23,423 nt of DNA from Phaeoceros laevis (GCA_049999765.1 JBNGIQ010008656.1:31153-54575); one strand, 5' to 3'. Shown: positions 10,775 through 21,166, counted from the stretch's first letter. Notes: generated by a model from the sequence alone, not told the origin. Numbers and translations are program-made.

Positions 10775-10798
10775 CTTTTTTTTTCTTTTTTTTTTTTT
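10775..10798 (+). repeat. Poly-T tract
   Basis: A run of T broken by one C. On the minus strand it is a poly-A, compatible with a retroposed 3' end, but no target-site duplication or source gene was seen. Confidence 0.8.
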
Positions 10799-11000
10799 AA
10801 ATGCGCTACCAGCACCAGCCCGAGCCGCAAAAACAGTTCGCAGAAGAACAGTTCGTTTCAGGCGTTCGACGGAGTAAAACCGTGTTACCTCGTCACTCAA
10901 ATGAAACTGGTTCATGCTCTTCGCCTTCACCCCGTGACCCCGCCAATCAGCACAAAACCCCATTCCTTCCTACCTCTTCCCTATTTCCTGGGACTACTGG

Positions 11001-11780
11001 ATGTGGAGCTTTGAGCATCCATGGGAGCGCCTCCCGCCGCCTCCTGAAGCCGGAGCTCCTTTGGCTTTGGCTTTTCTTTCAGGTATACCCAAGCTTCCCG
11101 CCACCTGCGCTGGTGGCCGGCCAGATCGGGACGCTCTTTCAGCTCTGCACAGTGCAGTACGTAGGAGGTTCCCAGCGAGGATTAGGTTAGGTGTGCAGGG
11201 AATGCTTGGTCTGGCGGAGACAAAGGGCACTCTCCATACTCTCTGAACAACTTCCCTTCAATGTGTACACGGGAAGACTCTTGAGGAAACTTTGTCTACT
11301 CATGGTGCTAGGTTTGCAGGCATACATAAAACGCTCACGTTTGTCCTGGCCGAGAGTGCCAAGCAGATGCATTGATTTACAGAAGCAAATTCTTACTGCC
11401 TTCATTCAGACAGTGTAACAGAGCAGGTTTAGTCCCACTGAGCTGTGGACCCAGTGGCTTGCTGTACTCAACAGCTTCACTATTTTTCAGGTTCTACAAC
11501 TAGAAACTTCTATCTAGATATGCAGTTGTGAGTATGCTTGTCTTTCAGTCTTGGTAGCTTCTCACCTGAGTTTTCTCTTTGTGATCATGTTCTATGAAGT
11601 GGCTTCTGAGGCAAGGCAGACCATGTACGAAGATGGCCAGCCACATCGATGGAAGACAGCTGCCATGTGCCCTCAGGTAGTTAGCAGCTCAGTATTTTAG
11701 CAACAGTCCGACTTGCACGTTCCACTCTTGCCCACTCTTGCTCATTAGATGCAGAGTAAACTTGCAGTAAAGCTTGTGTT
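11001..11780. other. Weak coding traces, + strand, unassigned
   Basis: An ATG at 11001 opens 81 codons (starting MWSFEHPWERLPPPPEAG), and an exon-like piece at about 11610-11680 reads EARQTMYEDGQPHRWKTAA before a GTAG. They could be exons of one + strand gene. I could not join them and recognise no family. Confidence 0.3.
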
Positions 11781-12482
11781 CTAATTCCGCTGTTGCTCCT
11801 TCAAGGCAAGAAGCTCCAGCTCTATTGCAGCAACCTCAGCCTCCTTCACCGCCACCAGAAGGTGGAGGATCCTGTTTTCCTCGTTTGCCAGACTCAATCC
11901 CTTGCGATACTTGAACACCTCCAGGCGTAAACACTGCATCTGCATGTCGGCTGTGTGCAGAACTTCTGTCATCTTGATCAGTTTTGTCTTGGCCCTTTTC
12001 AACAGCTTAGTCATTGCAACCATCTGTTTGGCACGAGCAGTACCATTGTTGTTCGGGTGGAATGACTGCAGCAGCCCATATACCGCGCTCATCAGTTGCT
12101 GACCCCATGTTACACTTGCTCTGTTTTCCGTCAGCCTCTGTACTTCCTCTGCCACAACCAATTTATCCTCATCTCGATCATTGATCAAGCTGGCATACTT
12201 ACCATCCTCTCCACTTATCACTCTGCCTCTAGCTTGTTCCTTCTCCTACTCTCGCAGTAACACTTTCTCCGCGGGATACTTTGTCACCTCCTCTGATCCC
12301 ACCTCCTCTGATCCCAACTTCTCTGAACCCTGAACTACAGAAACTGGGTCGTGTGCTATGACCTCTTCACCAGACTCATAAGCCACCTCGACCCAATCAC
12401 TTGTGTCATCCATATTCAAGGAGGAAGTACACATTATTGAACTCATCCTAAGTAAGAGCATATGCAAGAAGAACGCACGCAC
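11781..12482 (-). pseudogene. Coiled-coil protein split by an in-frame TAG
   Basis: One frame stays open from about 12482 to 11781 except for a TAG at 12243-12245. The upstream part is acidic (MDDTSDWVEVAYESGEEVI, then GSEEVGSEEV). The downstream 155 codons are strongly alpha-helical, with heptad-like LLKRAKTKLIKM and LEVFKYRKGL and a Leu/Glu-rich end. No domain is recognised; the likely start is the ATG of MSSIMCTSS or MDDTSD. The stop might be removed by an intron of 42 or 57 bases ending in GAGAGTAG at 12243, with donor at an upstream GAG/GTG; both keep the frame, but neither has a pyrimidine tract. So it is either a two-exon gene or a nonsense-interrupted one. Confidence 0.5.
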
Positions 12483-13116
12483 AAGTTCTACCCTGAGCTC
12501 AAATCAGGCAATGGATTAGCCTTCTCTTGGTTGCTACTTGTCCTGCCGACGAGCCTAAGTATAGAGAAGCTTTTCGCATTACGTTTAGCTTTCCACCGTC
12601 CCTCTCCTTAATTTAGGCTCAAAGTAGACTTCCTGCTCGAGGAAAGGCTACTGATAAATTACAAATTACAATTAGGGTGTAACTGGATGTGGAAGCTCCT
12701 CGCTCTCGTGAGTGGCACCGCTGGGCAGGCCATGGAGCCTGGAGGTGTTGATTGTCGAAGGCGAAGCGAGAAACTTCCATGGTGGTGTCGATTGTCGAAG
12801 GCGAAGGTGGATGACCATAGCCCACGGGCCTGGTGAATGAAGAAGCCCTATTTTGGTGCCACGTCACACTTGCATCGTATGAACCAGCTGAAACTTCGAA
12901 TTATCCAAATCACACCATCTGTCACGATCACGAACAGCGTGTCCAGACTCCAAAGCTTCGGGAGCTGGTATCCGAACACCTACACGGCCCTCAATTGACA
13001 GCAAAACTCAGGTCGAAGGCGTGAGCTCTCATACTAGGAGCTTAGCAAGCTCGCCTGCATTTACCTGGAAGTATGATACGCCAGCTTGCGATATACCGGA
13101 AGGAATGCAGGTTGTC
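12483..13116. other. Intergenic between divergent genes
   Basis: The stretch should hold the promoters of the coiled-coil gene (-) and the S4-domain gene (+). It includes a 23-base direct repeat, GGTGTYGATTGTCGAAGGCG followed by AAG, at 12744-12766 and 12784-12806. No other feature was seen. Confidence 0.5.
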
Positions 13117-14945
13117 ATGGCCTGCTGTAGAATGACGGCCTATCTCCGTCCGACTTCGTCTCGTATTCAGGCGGTGCCCTCTCTTTCCACCTGTCCCCGA
13201 GTGCGGATACCGGCAATTCATCAGCATCGGGTCTCGGGTGAGGATCGAAGCTTGAGGATTGGAGAGCTGTCTGCGCTGAGAATTCTGCGCAACTGTGAAG
13301 AGAACTGACAAAGCATCTGGCATCAGGCATCTGCTATGCTGCTATTTTGTCCAGGGAGGAGAAGAATGACTTACTAGCGGGGGTGCAGAAGGAAAATGTT
13401 GCAGCTGTCAGTAATATCCTTCAACTGGTATGGGGGTATCATGTTTTGTGCAAGCGCAACCTGTGGTAGGTTTTGGTACCCGTCATGAATGCTTAGGTGT
13501 TGCTGAGCAGGCAAAGAAAGCTGCAGATCGCTGGGAGGTAGCCCATTCCGATTTCCTGACTCCGCCAGTCGTGGAAGATGCCCTCAAAGCTGTTAAGCGG
13601 TTGTCTGATGTTGCTGCTGTCGTCTCAGGTGGATATGCTCAGGTAATATTCTGGGACCAGACACAATTTATGAACGCTGCCATTCATGGAGGCTTGTCAA
13701 GAACGTTCTGGTCTTTGAAACTTACTATTACCTGTGACTGGGATCCCTAACATGGATGTCCACACCATATTCTTCTCTGGGGTTACATCATGGTGGATAG
13801 GCAGAACGGTGTCGACTCTCTGTAGGGCACTTTCAAGCCATTGAAGAAGGCACAGACGGCGATGCGAGTGCCGGGTTTATTGGTGCTGTTTCAGCTCTCA
13901 GGTTAAAGCCCAGTTGAACGATCTTCTGGAAACTTTGCAAGTGTTTGAGCAGACTTCCGTTCTGTCCAGAACTCAAACTTAGTGTCATCTTACAGCATCT
14001 CCGGCAACTTCATCTTTGACCCAGCCACGCATCCGGACTTTCTTGGTGCCATTGTTGGCACAGGGATCAACAGGGAGAAACTGGGTGACGTTATTGTGCA
14101 GGTACAGCTGGCTTTCAACCCCTTTACTAGGAGCCTAACGTAGACTATGCAGCTGAGCTTGTATTTCGAGCCTCCACTCTGATTGGGTACTTCCATCTCT
14201 CGCTCTCTTTCTTTCTGCAGGGTGAAAGAGGAGCCCAAGCCATCGTTGTTCCTGAGCTTGTAGAGTTCCTTGTCACGAATCTAACGCAGGTCTGCTGATT
14301 GTTTCATCGGTTGAGTGCCTTTGTAGAACTTTGTGAGACCATACCTAACTTGGTGTGCATGTTGTAGGTTCGTAGCGTTTCAGTGACTTGTGAACCTATT
14401 CCTCTCTCTGCCCTTCAAGTGCGACCAGCAAAGTAAGTAGTGAGTGTTCAGCAGCTCTGCTAGGCTCAGCTTGAGTCCTTGCTGTGGGATCTTAATGTGC
14501 GTGTGGCAATCAGGCAAGAAGAATTGAGGTCAGTAGAAGCCTCTCTGCGGGTGGATGCACTGGCAAGTGCTGGATTTCGAATTTCACGCAACAAAATGGT
14601 TGAGCTCATCAGGTTGTTAGTTGGCAACAACTTCTGCCAGACGTTGTTGTTGGAGGCCAGCAGTAGCCGTCATACTCAATGTACTCAATGTACCTGTCCT
14701 TTGCACAGCGGTGGAGATGTCAAGGTGAACTGGAAGGAAACCACCAAAGGTAGCCAGACGCTCAAGTCAGGAGATATCGTCTCTATACGAGGAAAAGGCA
14801 GGCTAGAGGTATGCATGCCACATAGATTACCTTCACCTTGATGAGGCACAGTCTTCACAACTGAGCAGGGCCTTCCTTCCAGGTAGGAGAAGTCACGGTG
14901 ACCAAGAAAGGGAGGTATGCAGTGGAGCTGAAACGTTTCGTGTAA
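13117..14945 (+). CDS. Chloroplast S4-domain RNA-binding protein (PSII S4 / YlmH-like family)
   Basis: This belongs to the plant and cyanobacterial S4-domain family linked to photosystem II and RNA binding. Nine exons are certain: 13355-13427, 13511-13642, 13801-13901, 13996-14101, 14221-14289, 14368-14432, 14514-14612, 14709-14808 and 14883-14945 (TAA). All phases fit and introns are 74 to 158 bases. Landmarks are AHSDFLTPP, VSGGYAQAERCRLSVGH, HPDFLGAIVGTGINREKLGD and IVVPELVEF. The C-terminal S4 domain reads VEASLRVDALASAGFRISRN, then DVKVNW, SGDIVSIRGKGRLE and YAVELKRFV. The first exon is a probable transit peptide from the ATG at 13117 (MACCRMTAYLRPTSSRIQAV), rich in Ser, Thr and Arg. Its 3' end is unresolved: the strong donor at 13238 gives the wrong phase, while a weak one at 13269 gives the right phase. 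Confidence 0.92.
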
Positions 14946-15256
14946 GCAATGTGGGTAAGCACTGAAACCAACGAGGCACAGGCTGATCTGGGACGAATAT
15001 TTTAAGCGGATCAGTTCCAAAAACCACTGAAGAAGTCAGTTATTGTATTTTTCTGAAAGTGCAAAACCAAACCTATCCCTGCAGCTAAGTTGGTCTCTCT
15101 CACATGTCCAGCACTACCTTCTCACTGGACGGCCAAAAAATTTGAACTTCTGCAACAAGCACACTGCTCTTGCAGCATATTGTTTGGTCGACTGATGGAG
15201 AACAAAAAACAATATGTCAACTGCATCGAGACTCCCAAGGTTCAGAATTCAGATTC
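14946..15256. other. Intergenic between convergent genes
   Basis: 3' flanks of the S4-domain gene and of the Gnk2-like gene. Nothing recognised. Confidence 0.6.
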
Positions 15257-15745
15257 TCAAAATCCATTGTCCGGATTTGGGCAAACATCAGGGTCTCGCA
15301 CAGTTTCAAGTGTGTAGAATATATTGCACTCTCTGCAACTCCCATAACCACCTATATTGGGCAAGCATAAAACATTCAACAAATAATCTTTAAAAAGTTC
15401 CAAGCACATATAGCACCGTTGTTGGGCGGTCAGGGCTAGTAGAGCAGGAGGAAGAGCATAAGGAGGGAATCTCTTATCAATTCCACAAAACACATCTCCA
15501 TAAAAGACTTCATTATCTATCTTGAATGAAGTTGCTTTGGGATCAAATGGCTTACTCCGCAAGCCATCAATAAGTTGGGTGGTATACAACTCCAAAGTAG
15601 CCCGTCCTATCCCTGGATCACTTGATTGATGTAAAGCCCAAGAACAATGGCTCGTCTTGGTACCAAAGTCACTAATCTTGGGTTGTGCATGAGAGACTAG
15701 AATTTGACATAGTAATATGCAGATTATGCCTTTACACCATCCCAT
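15257..15745 (-). CDS. Secreted cysteine-rich protein, Gnk2/DUF26-like
   Basis: I start at the ATG at 15745, giving 162 residues with a signal peptide (MGWCKGIICILLCQILVSHA). The body fits one Gnk2 (stress-antifungal, DUF26) domain: HCSWAL near the start, then a YTTQLIDGLRS helix, then YGDVFCGID, then CYMCLELF, VLCLP, GGYGSCRECNIFY. The C..C spacing and final Cys-Tyr match the family, but there is an insertion between FCGID and CYMC. In seed plants such domains occur in antifungal proteins, plasmodesmata proteins and receptor kinases; here no kinase or membrane segment follows. The frame stays open upstream to 16021, adding 92 residues of non-secretory character, which I regard as chance or 5' UTR. 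Confidence 0.65.
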   Translation of the reverse strand: MGWCKGIICILLCQILVSHAQPKISDFGTKTSHCSWALHQSSDPGIGRATLELYTTQLIDGLRSKPFDPKATSFKIDNEVFYGDVFCGIDKRFPPYALPPALLALTAQQRCYMCLELFKDYLLNVLCLPNIGGYGSCRECNIFYTLETVRDPDVCPNPDNGF

Positions 15746-16821
15746 GACTTTCATATCTCCCATCCAACTAGATGTTGTGTCTCTAGTTTTGACCATCCTT
15801 GATCTCCCCACCAGCAAGACCATTGTCAATTGACAAACATGAGAGTGAAGGAAATATATTTTGCTATCATTTGTCAATAAGATCTTGAAAAGTTTCCTAT
15901 ACAAAGCCCCTTTTGAAGTGAACTTTACATGAAAGTGTGCGGGTTTCACGGAGGCTTCAAAAATTTCACAAACATAATACCATTTGATGAACTCGTCCAT
16001 TCTATAGACTCTATACACCAAAGTTGAAAAGGCATTTACCTAGGCATCTTATAAAAAGAATAATAACAATAGGGTTGGTTGAACAAATATAAGGTGACAT
16101 GTCACCAACCGGAGGAAACCGTGGGAGAAAGCTTGATGTGAAAGCTTTCAAATCGAGCTAGCACTGGTCGAGGCTTCCCATCCTCATGTTCTGGCACTGG
16201 GGATTGGGTGTCGCGTTGAAGGCACGACGGGCTGCCAGCAGCTTGCACATTTTGGAAGAGCCGTTGTACAGAATCATGGGATGCATCCCATATGGGCCGA
16301 TTTTATTGTCTACACAATGTCGTGTGTCCACCTCCCTCCTTTACAAAGTCATCCGGAGATGTGGGGCTGAGGAAAATCTGGTGTTGGGCGACGACTTGAT
16401 GATTTCACTGTCAAGCTTGGGTACGAATCCAACTCATTTTTGGGAAACCACCTCTTGCACATGTGAGCATGTCTAAGGCCAGTTACAAGAGGCAATAGAG
16501 GTGTTCAAAAGGGTGGCCAATTGTTGTGCCCTGGCAGCATCACGAATTAGCTTAGCCTAGCTCTTGATCATGAGAGCCAGCTTCGAATTCCTCTCGTGAT
16601 CACTTGCAGCACTGGTTGAAAATTTCTAAAGCCAGCAGCCATCTCCGATCCTAATTATAAGGAGTTCCTAGCTATAGGCTCAAAATCCAGGTCTACCTGT
16701 AGCATATTAATCACAGAGCTGTAAACGTCCATGGAGTGAAGAAATTGGAGACCTAGCTATGGAATTTGGAACAAGCAACGGCCCCCACGCTGCTTCTAAG
16801 CTTTCGCTAAAGTTGGATCAT
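15746..16821. other. Intergenic, no supported gene
   Basis: The first 275 bases are an open upstream extension of the Gnk2-like frame. A + strand ORF at 16186-16476 (96 codons) has no recognisable domain and lies opposite equally poor minus-strand frames. I call nothing else. Confidence 0.5.
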
Positions 16822-18107
16822 TCAGAGCCTGAGGTGCGATACAAGCGTGGGTTCCAGAAACACACTCTTATAATTCTGCTCCCACGAGTCGAGACAAGCT
16901 TGAGCAGGAAGGCGGAACCACTGGAAGGAGCCGTCATGCATGTGGTAAGCCATGGCCAAGCTGCAGAACGCGTCTTGTAATACCAGGATCACCAAGTTTC
17001 CCAGAATCTTCGTCGCCTGTACCTTTATCAGTGGCAGCCCCGAATACAGACATCTCCGCCCGCTGCTTTCGTCCAACCTGTACAAGCTTAATTTTTTTTA
17101 TAATTCGAGAATTCACGATCCGGCTTTCCACCCGAACACCGCAGCGGTGCTGGGGTCTGAGATGAGTTCAAACTCATCTCCCAAAGGTGGATCTGGAAGC
17201 TGTGTGATGCAATCGCTGTCCCAGCTCACTTCATAAGAAGAGTCGCGAAACCACCTCACGTAGCCTCCTTTGGTAACATTGTCAACATTGTACATGTCAA
17301 CACATACGGACCACATCGGATGTGGACGAATCCGATGATGAAAACTTCGCCAATCGTTGCTGGTGCTCGAGTAGGTATACAACGCGGGGCTGGCCGACTC
17401 GTCTGAACCGATAGTGCAAGGATGGAACGCCATGAGGACTACACGGAAGCTACTTAAGGTATCGCTGCTGCCGCTGCTCTCCGGCGCCGGTTCCAGCCAG
17501 ATTTGCCAATCGCTCGAGCTCGGCTCCCACCGGCGGAACCGGAACCGCTGCATGATGTAGCAACTGCTGCAGCTGAGAGACAAGCGAGGCAGCTGGCGGC
17601 AGGTCTTGTTTGCCACGTTGAGCACCCAGCAATGCAGGATTCCCCCATCGCTCATGTGAGCCACTCCCACTAGGCACCAATAAACACCTTCAACCTCGAA
17701 CTGTTTATGTCCAGTCCAGGAAGCGACGTCGTGGCGCCTGGCATGTCCACCTTGCAATAGTGCAGACCTCCTCCGCTTCTACGATTCCTGGCTTCTTCTG
17801 CAAGCGCAAGCTCCAGTGTGCAGCACAGAAAATTGCGGTGGCCGCGGCGGAAGGCAATCAGCTCGCTCTCTTTCCGGAATGCCGAGGAAGTCACGAGTTG
17901 GCTCCATCTCTTGCACACGCAGCGGAGGCGTGCTTGGCTGGATGCGGGCACAAACAGCAGGATTCTGTCCAACAATTCCTCGGGCATCAGATGCCACACA
18001 GAGATCTCAAACATGGACGGGCCCGCGTCATGGCTCGCGTCATCCTTGCACATGTACAGCGCTAGCTCGTCCCGGCGCACCACCAAGCAGATTTCATCAC
18101 CTGCCAT
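16822..18107 (-). CDS. F-box protein with two very short introns
   Basis: This F-box protein is a probable substrate adaptor of an SCF ubiquitin ligase. At first sight it looks frameshifted and stop-containing, but three exons fit perfectly: 18107-17751, 17700-17132 and 17077-16822 (TGA). Intron 1 is 50 bases (17701-17750, phase 0, ends AAACAG). Intron 2 is 54 bases (17078-17131, phase 2, ends GTACAG) and contains two in-frame stops and an A-run. The product has 393 residues. The F-box is at about residues 38-80: WHLMPEELLDRILLFVP then RLRCVCKRWSQLVTSSAFRK. The C-terminal region is Kelch-like in style: GGILHCWVLNVANKTCRQLP, YSSTSNDWRSFHHR and YHMHDGSFQWFRLPAQ. The target is unknown. Confidence 0.87.
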
Positions 18108-18468
18108 GAGGCCTACATGTAACTAGTGGACTACCGTTCACGATGAGGTTGCCAGATTTTTAAGAGTGCTTTTCTTGTTAGAAACTGCATGTGAGTAACT
18201 TTGGGATTCCGACGGGTCCTGGCTAGAAACTGCAGTTTTCAGTCCTTGGAAGCAAACCCTAGAGTTGTCCAAGCGCAACTTGGTGACCACTGTGCCCTCA
18301 TATGTAGCAGTAGTAGTAGGATGATTATGGTGTTTAGCCATGTGCAACTTAGTGACCACTGTGCCCTCATATGTAGCAGTAGTATTAGGATGATTAGAGT
18401 GTTTCTACACAGCTAGCTGCTTGAAGGCGTAGACAAGAAAAAATATAATCATCTGCAGGTCCTTGCAG
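18108..18468. other. Intergenic between divergent genes, with a tandem duplication
   Basis: It lies upstream of the F-box gene (-) and the coiled-coil gene (+), so it may hold both promoters. Its main content is the 69-base-period duplication listed next. AAACCCTAG, a telo-box-like motif, occurs at about 18255. Confidence 0.5.
18275..18404 (+). repeat. Two-copy tandem duplication, period 69 bases
   Basis: GCAACTTRGTGACCACTGTG begins both copies (18275 and 18344), followed by CCCTCATATGTAGCAGTAGT and GATTA. About 61 bases match with four or five differences, in the promoter of the F-box gene. Confidence 0.85.
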
Positions 18469-19238
18469 GGTGAAGAGTATCTCCTCAACCCTTCTCAGTT
18501 TCATTCTCAGTTTCAGAGGACCTTGGAGGAGCTTGGGCACTCTGCACCTCAAGATGAGCAGGACTGGGAAGAATTATCCCATGTTTTGTCATTGTCCAAA
18601 GGCCTGTCTGCTGCTCAGGTAGACAGACCGATCGCGATCAGCACCAAATGTGAGAATGGGGAACAGCGCATGCTTACACTTGTAAGTTTTGACACAAGGA
18701 AGGTTGACGTGTTGCGATCCCTTGCAGGTGCAGGAGCTCAGTCACAAGCTGAAGCAAGTTGGCAGACAGCAGAAAGTGGAAGAGGAGATTTCGCAGCTAG
18801 GGCTAGGAAAGCACCAAATAGGATTACAGAACTGAAACAAAGGATTGAAAGACTAAGTTTGAGAGTCAATTGTTCTCACGACGAAGATGGTGATGGACGT
18901 GAAACTACTGAGAAGCGAGCAACTAGATTGGCTTCCCTTACTGTCGAACTTGCCAAGAAGCTTAATCTCCAGGTTTCTACACTCAGCCTTCACCATTTAG
19001 GCATTTCCATGCTGCTGACGACGCTTTCTGTTTGTCTCACTATGACTAGCTAGGCTCACTATGACTAGGGACAAGCACCCAATAACTTCTTTCTATTGGC
19101 GCAAGTGCAAGTGATGATTCTCTATTCTTGCATATTCTGTTCCAGGAGCAGCAGGCTCAGATGACTTGCTTAGAAGCTCAAGGACTCTCCACCACAGCCC
19201 ATCACTTGCTTTCATCTCCATACGCTCCTACATCCAAG
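18469..19238 (+). CDS. Coiled-coil protein of unknown function (partial model)
   Basis: Credible exons are 18469-18618 (EEYLLNPSQFHSQFQRTLEE and on, phase 0), a coiled-coil exon between 18728 and 18972, and 19146-19238 (EQQAQMTCLEAQGLSTTAHH). In the middle exon the frame entered by splicing reads VQELSHKLKQVGRQQKVEEE, then hits TGA near 18834. A frame one base off reads RITELKQRIERLSL to LASLTVELAKKLNLQ. Both look like coiled coil, so a one-base deletion near CACCAAATAGG (about 18815) is likely. Alternatively the exon is unspliced, because one frame is open from 18469 to 19053. Further exons may lie in 19240-19680. The family is not recognised; a spindle, ciliary or tethering role would be a guess. 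Confidence 0.45.
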
Positions 19239-19806
19239 GTTTTTCTCAAGCACTACGAAATATTGTCTCCCGGGTGTTTTTCCGAGATGCAGTTCAGTTA
19301 GGTTTTGTGCGGACTCGTGACAGAATGATGATTGTGGTTCAAAGCTATTTTCAAAGAGAGAAAGTATGTCTGATCGGCTTCATCTCGCACTTCAGAAGGT
19401 GGAGATGAGGAGGATACTTAACAGTAGCCACTGAGAATCAGAGCTGAGATTTTCGGAAAGATGGCACGGACAGACATCTACCTCGGTTGAATATGGCACC
19501 CGTGTAAGGTAATAACCAAGTGCTTGTTCTTATCCGTGCATACCAGACTTGGCTCGGAGCTTATGTTTTTTCAATTTTGTTTCAGCAGATACCCCACAGA
19601 GTCAGAAGAAGCAACAGAATTCAGTCGTAAGGGAGTGTTTGACAAACACTACCCCATCTGCAGAAGTGTCCCCTTTCCAGAGCCCATCCAGTGACCGCTA
19701 TATGTACATTTCTCTACATATGTAATATGTAGTAGCCTACTACATATCATGACGCTTCTCTACATATGTAACATGAAGTAGCCTACTACATATTGTGATA
19801 TGGTGA
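19239..19806. other. Possible 3' exons of the coiled-coil gene, then repeats
   Basis: Exon-like + strand pieces occur around 19375-19415 (RLHLALQKVEMRRIL) and 19590-19680. The latter follows TTTGTTTCAG and stays open in two frames, so its frame is unclear. The palindromic repeat follows. Confidence 0.35.
19710..19793. repeat. Two direct copies of a 38-base element containing a palindrome
   Basis: Copies run 19710-19747 and 19756-19793 (period 46) and differ at two bases. The first copy contains a 23-base palindrome, ATATGTAGTAG and CTACTACATAT around a central C; the second is slightly degraded. It lies just beyond the RPB5 3' end. Confidence 0.9.
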
Positions 19807-20703
19807 TCATACCACAAACCTATAGGTGACATACCGGCCTGCGCTCTCACTGGGCCGGATTATTTTCACCACTTGCCCACGCTTCAGACCATAATATCTA
19901 CATACAGGATCATTTTGCTGCATTCGTGGTAGCTGTACAGATGCAGGACGATAAAATCACATTACTAATTCATGCTTGACGAAGCATCAGTCCTCAAGAT
20001 AGGTTGATGGAAACTAAGCAGGATGAACCTTCGGATAACGTACCCTAGTTTCCTTCACAGTGTATCGTTTAAGAACAGCTTTCTTCTCTTCGGGAGTCAG
20101 AACTTGATGCTCAGGCACAAGAACATGCTCCTTGATGTTAAAAAGAAGCTCAGCTTCCTGCAGAAACTCAAAACCGATCAGGACAAATATACCAGCAAAG
20201 ATGAAAGGGAAAATGTTGCAAATCTTAGTTCATTATTAACCTGGAACACCTCAAGATGGTACTTCGAAGCCATCTCTCGGAGGCACTGCTTAGCAAAGGG
20301 CGTTAGGTTCTGTTGCACTACCAGAATAGCCCGGTGTACATTTTGCCCTATCATACGCTCTGCGTATTTCATGTCTTCACTCCTACCTTGGCTTCCTCCG
20401 GGAAAAACACCATGATCTGTATAGTGAGCAAAAACAAGGTCAGCAGCTGGAGGCCCGCAGCTACAGGGCAGGCAGCAAAGGGGACAGAAAGCGTTCGTGG
20501 TCGTTGCTGTTTGAGCGGCGGGGCTTGCTGATGACAAGGTCCTCGCGCTTAGGTTCGTCGCTGTATTTCTGCTTAAACTCGTCGTTGCTCATGTTCAGCT
20601 CACAATCCGCTACCACATAGTCCCGGTCTCGCAGCATCTGCAAGACCGTCCTTCGGATGCGAAACAGTCGCGTGGCGCTTTCATCAATCTGATCCGCAGC
20701 CAT
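19807..20703 (-). pseudogene. RPB5: RNA polymerase subunit RPB5 (RPABC1), disrupted copy
   Basis: RPB5 is shared by RNA polymerases I, II and III and binds downstream DNA. Exons are 20703-about 20497, 20416-20241, 20157-20044 and 19932-19807 (TGA). Landmarks are [74 protein letters not shown] and [20 protein letters not shown]. The protein is otherwise well conserved along its whole length. There are two lesions. The exon 1 donor is missing: the sequence reads CAC GAACGC where CAG GT is expected. Exon 2 lacks one base after GTGAAGAC (near 20370), so it is 176 rather than 177 bases. Retained introns argue against a processed copy. It is a young pseudogene, a defective allele, or an assembly error. 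Confidence 0.9.
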
Positions 20704-21166
20704 CGTCCTACCGCCTTGTCTCCAGCAGTATACTAAAAAACGGGGTCTCCTATCAAACTGGTTCTTTCAAATGGCCTTTGCTATAAGGACCTATGGCATA
20801 CCAGGTGATGCAGGCACGTACGTTCATAGAAACAACGCTACTTCGGGAATCGCCATTTCCGGTTTAACTATTTCCCCATTCGCCACTGGCATGCTCCCTT
20901 ATTTTAGGGTTGGCGAACAATATTGTAGCGTTTCGCCTAGTTCTTGGAATCGCATGGAATCGCCGCGTCCCGGAGGTTGCACAGTTCACGCCCCGGGCAC
21001 TATCCCCTAGTACATAGCGCGATTACCTATTTAAAACATTAATTCCGCAATCGCGAACAATAAGGTTATGGACATCATTGAGCACGCAGACACATCACAC
21101 TTGGCAGGTGACCCGGTTGATGTGGCCCGTTACCGGCAGCATCCCGGTTGGTGCCATGTGGCGAGT

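Larger units (their letters stand above)
9075..11000. other. Long region without a recognised gene
   Basis: Open stretches are short. A telo-box sits at 9348. A minus-strand stretch at about 10320-10500 contains the phrase QFADAFRAGKAMAEQERWGW in one frame and ALEKLWQNKKDGVGCVPLLR in another, which may be the remnant of an exon, but neither is identified. A T-rich tract lies at 10775-10798. I saw no transposon ends or RNA gene. Confidence 0.45.

Noticed and set aside
10775-10798. Poly-T as the tail of a retroposed gene
   Set aside because: No adjacent processed coding sequence and no target-site duplication seen.
15746-16021. 92-residue N-terminal extension of the Gnk2-like protein
   Set aside because: It would bury an evident signal peptide, and its composition is unlike a secreted protein.
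17078-17131. Two in-frame stops near the end of the F-box gene
   Set aside because: Both fall inside a 54-base phase 2 intron whose removal gives a continuous protein.
17690-17760. Apparent frameshift in the F-box gene
   Set aside because: A 50-base GT-AG intron (17701-17750) in phase 0 joins the two frames exactly.
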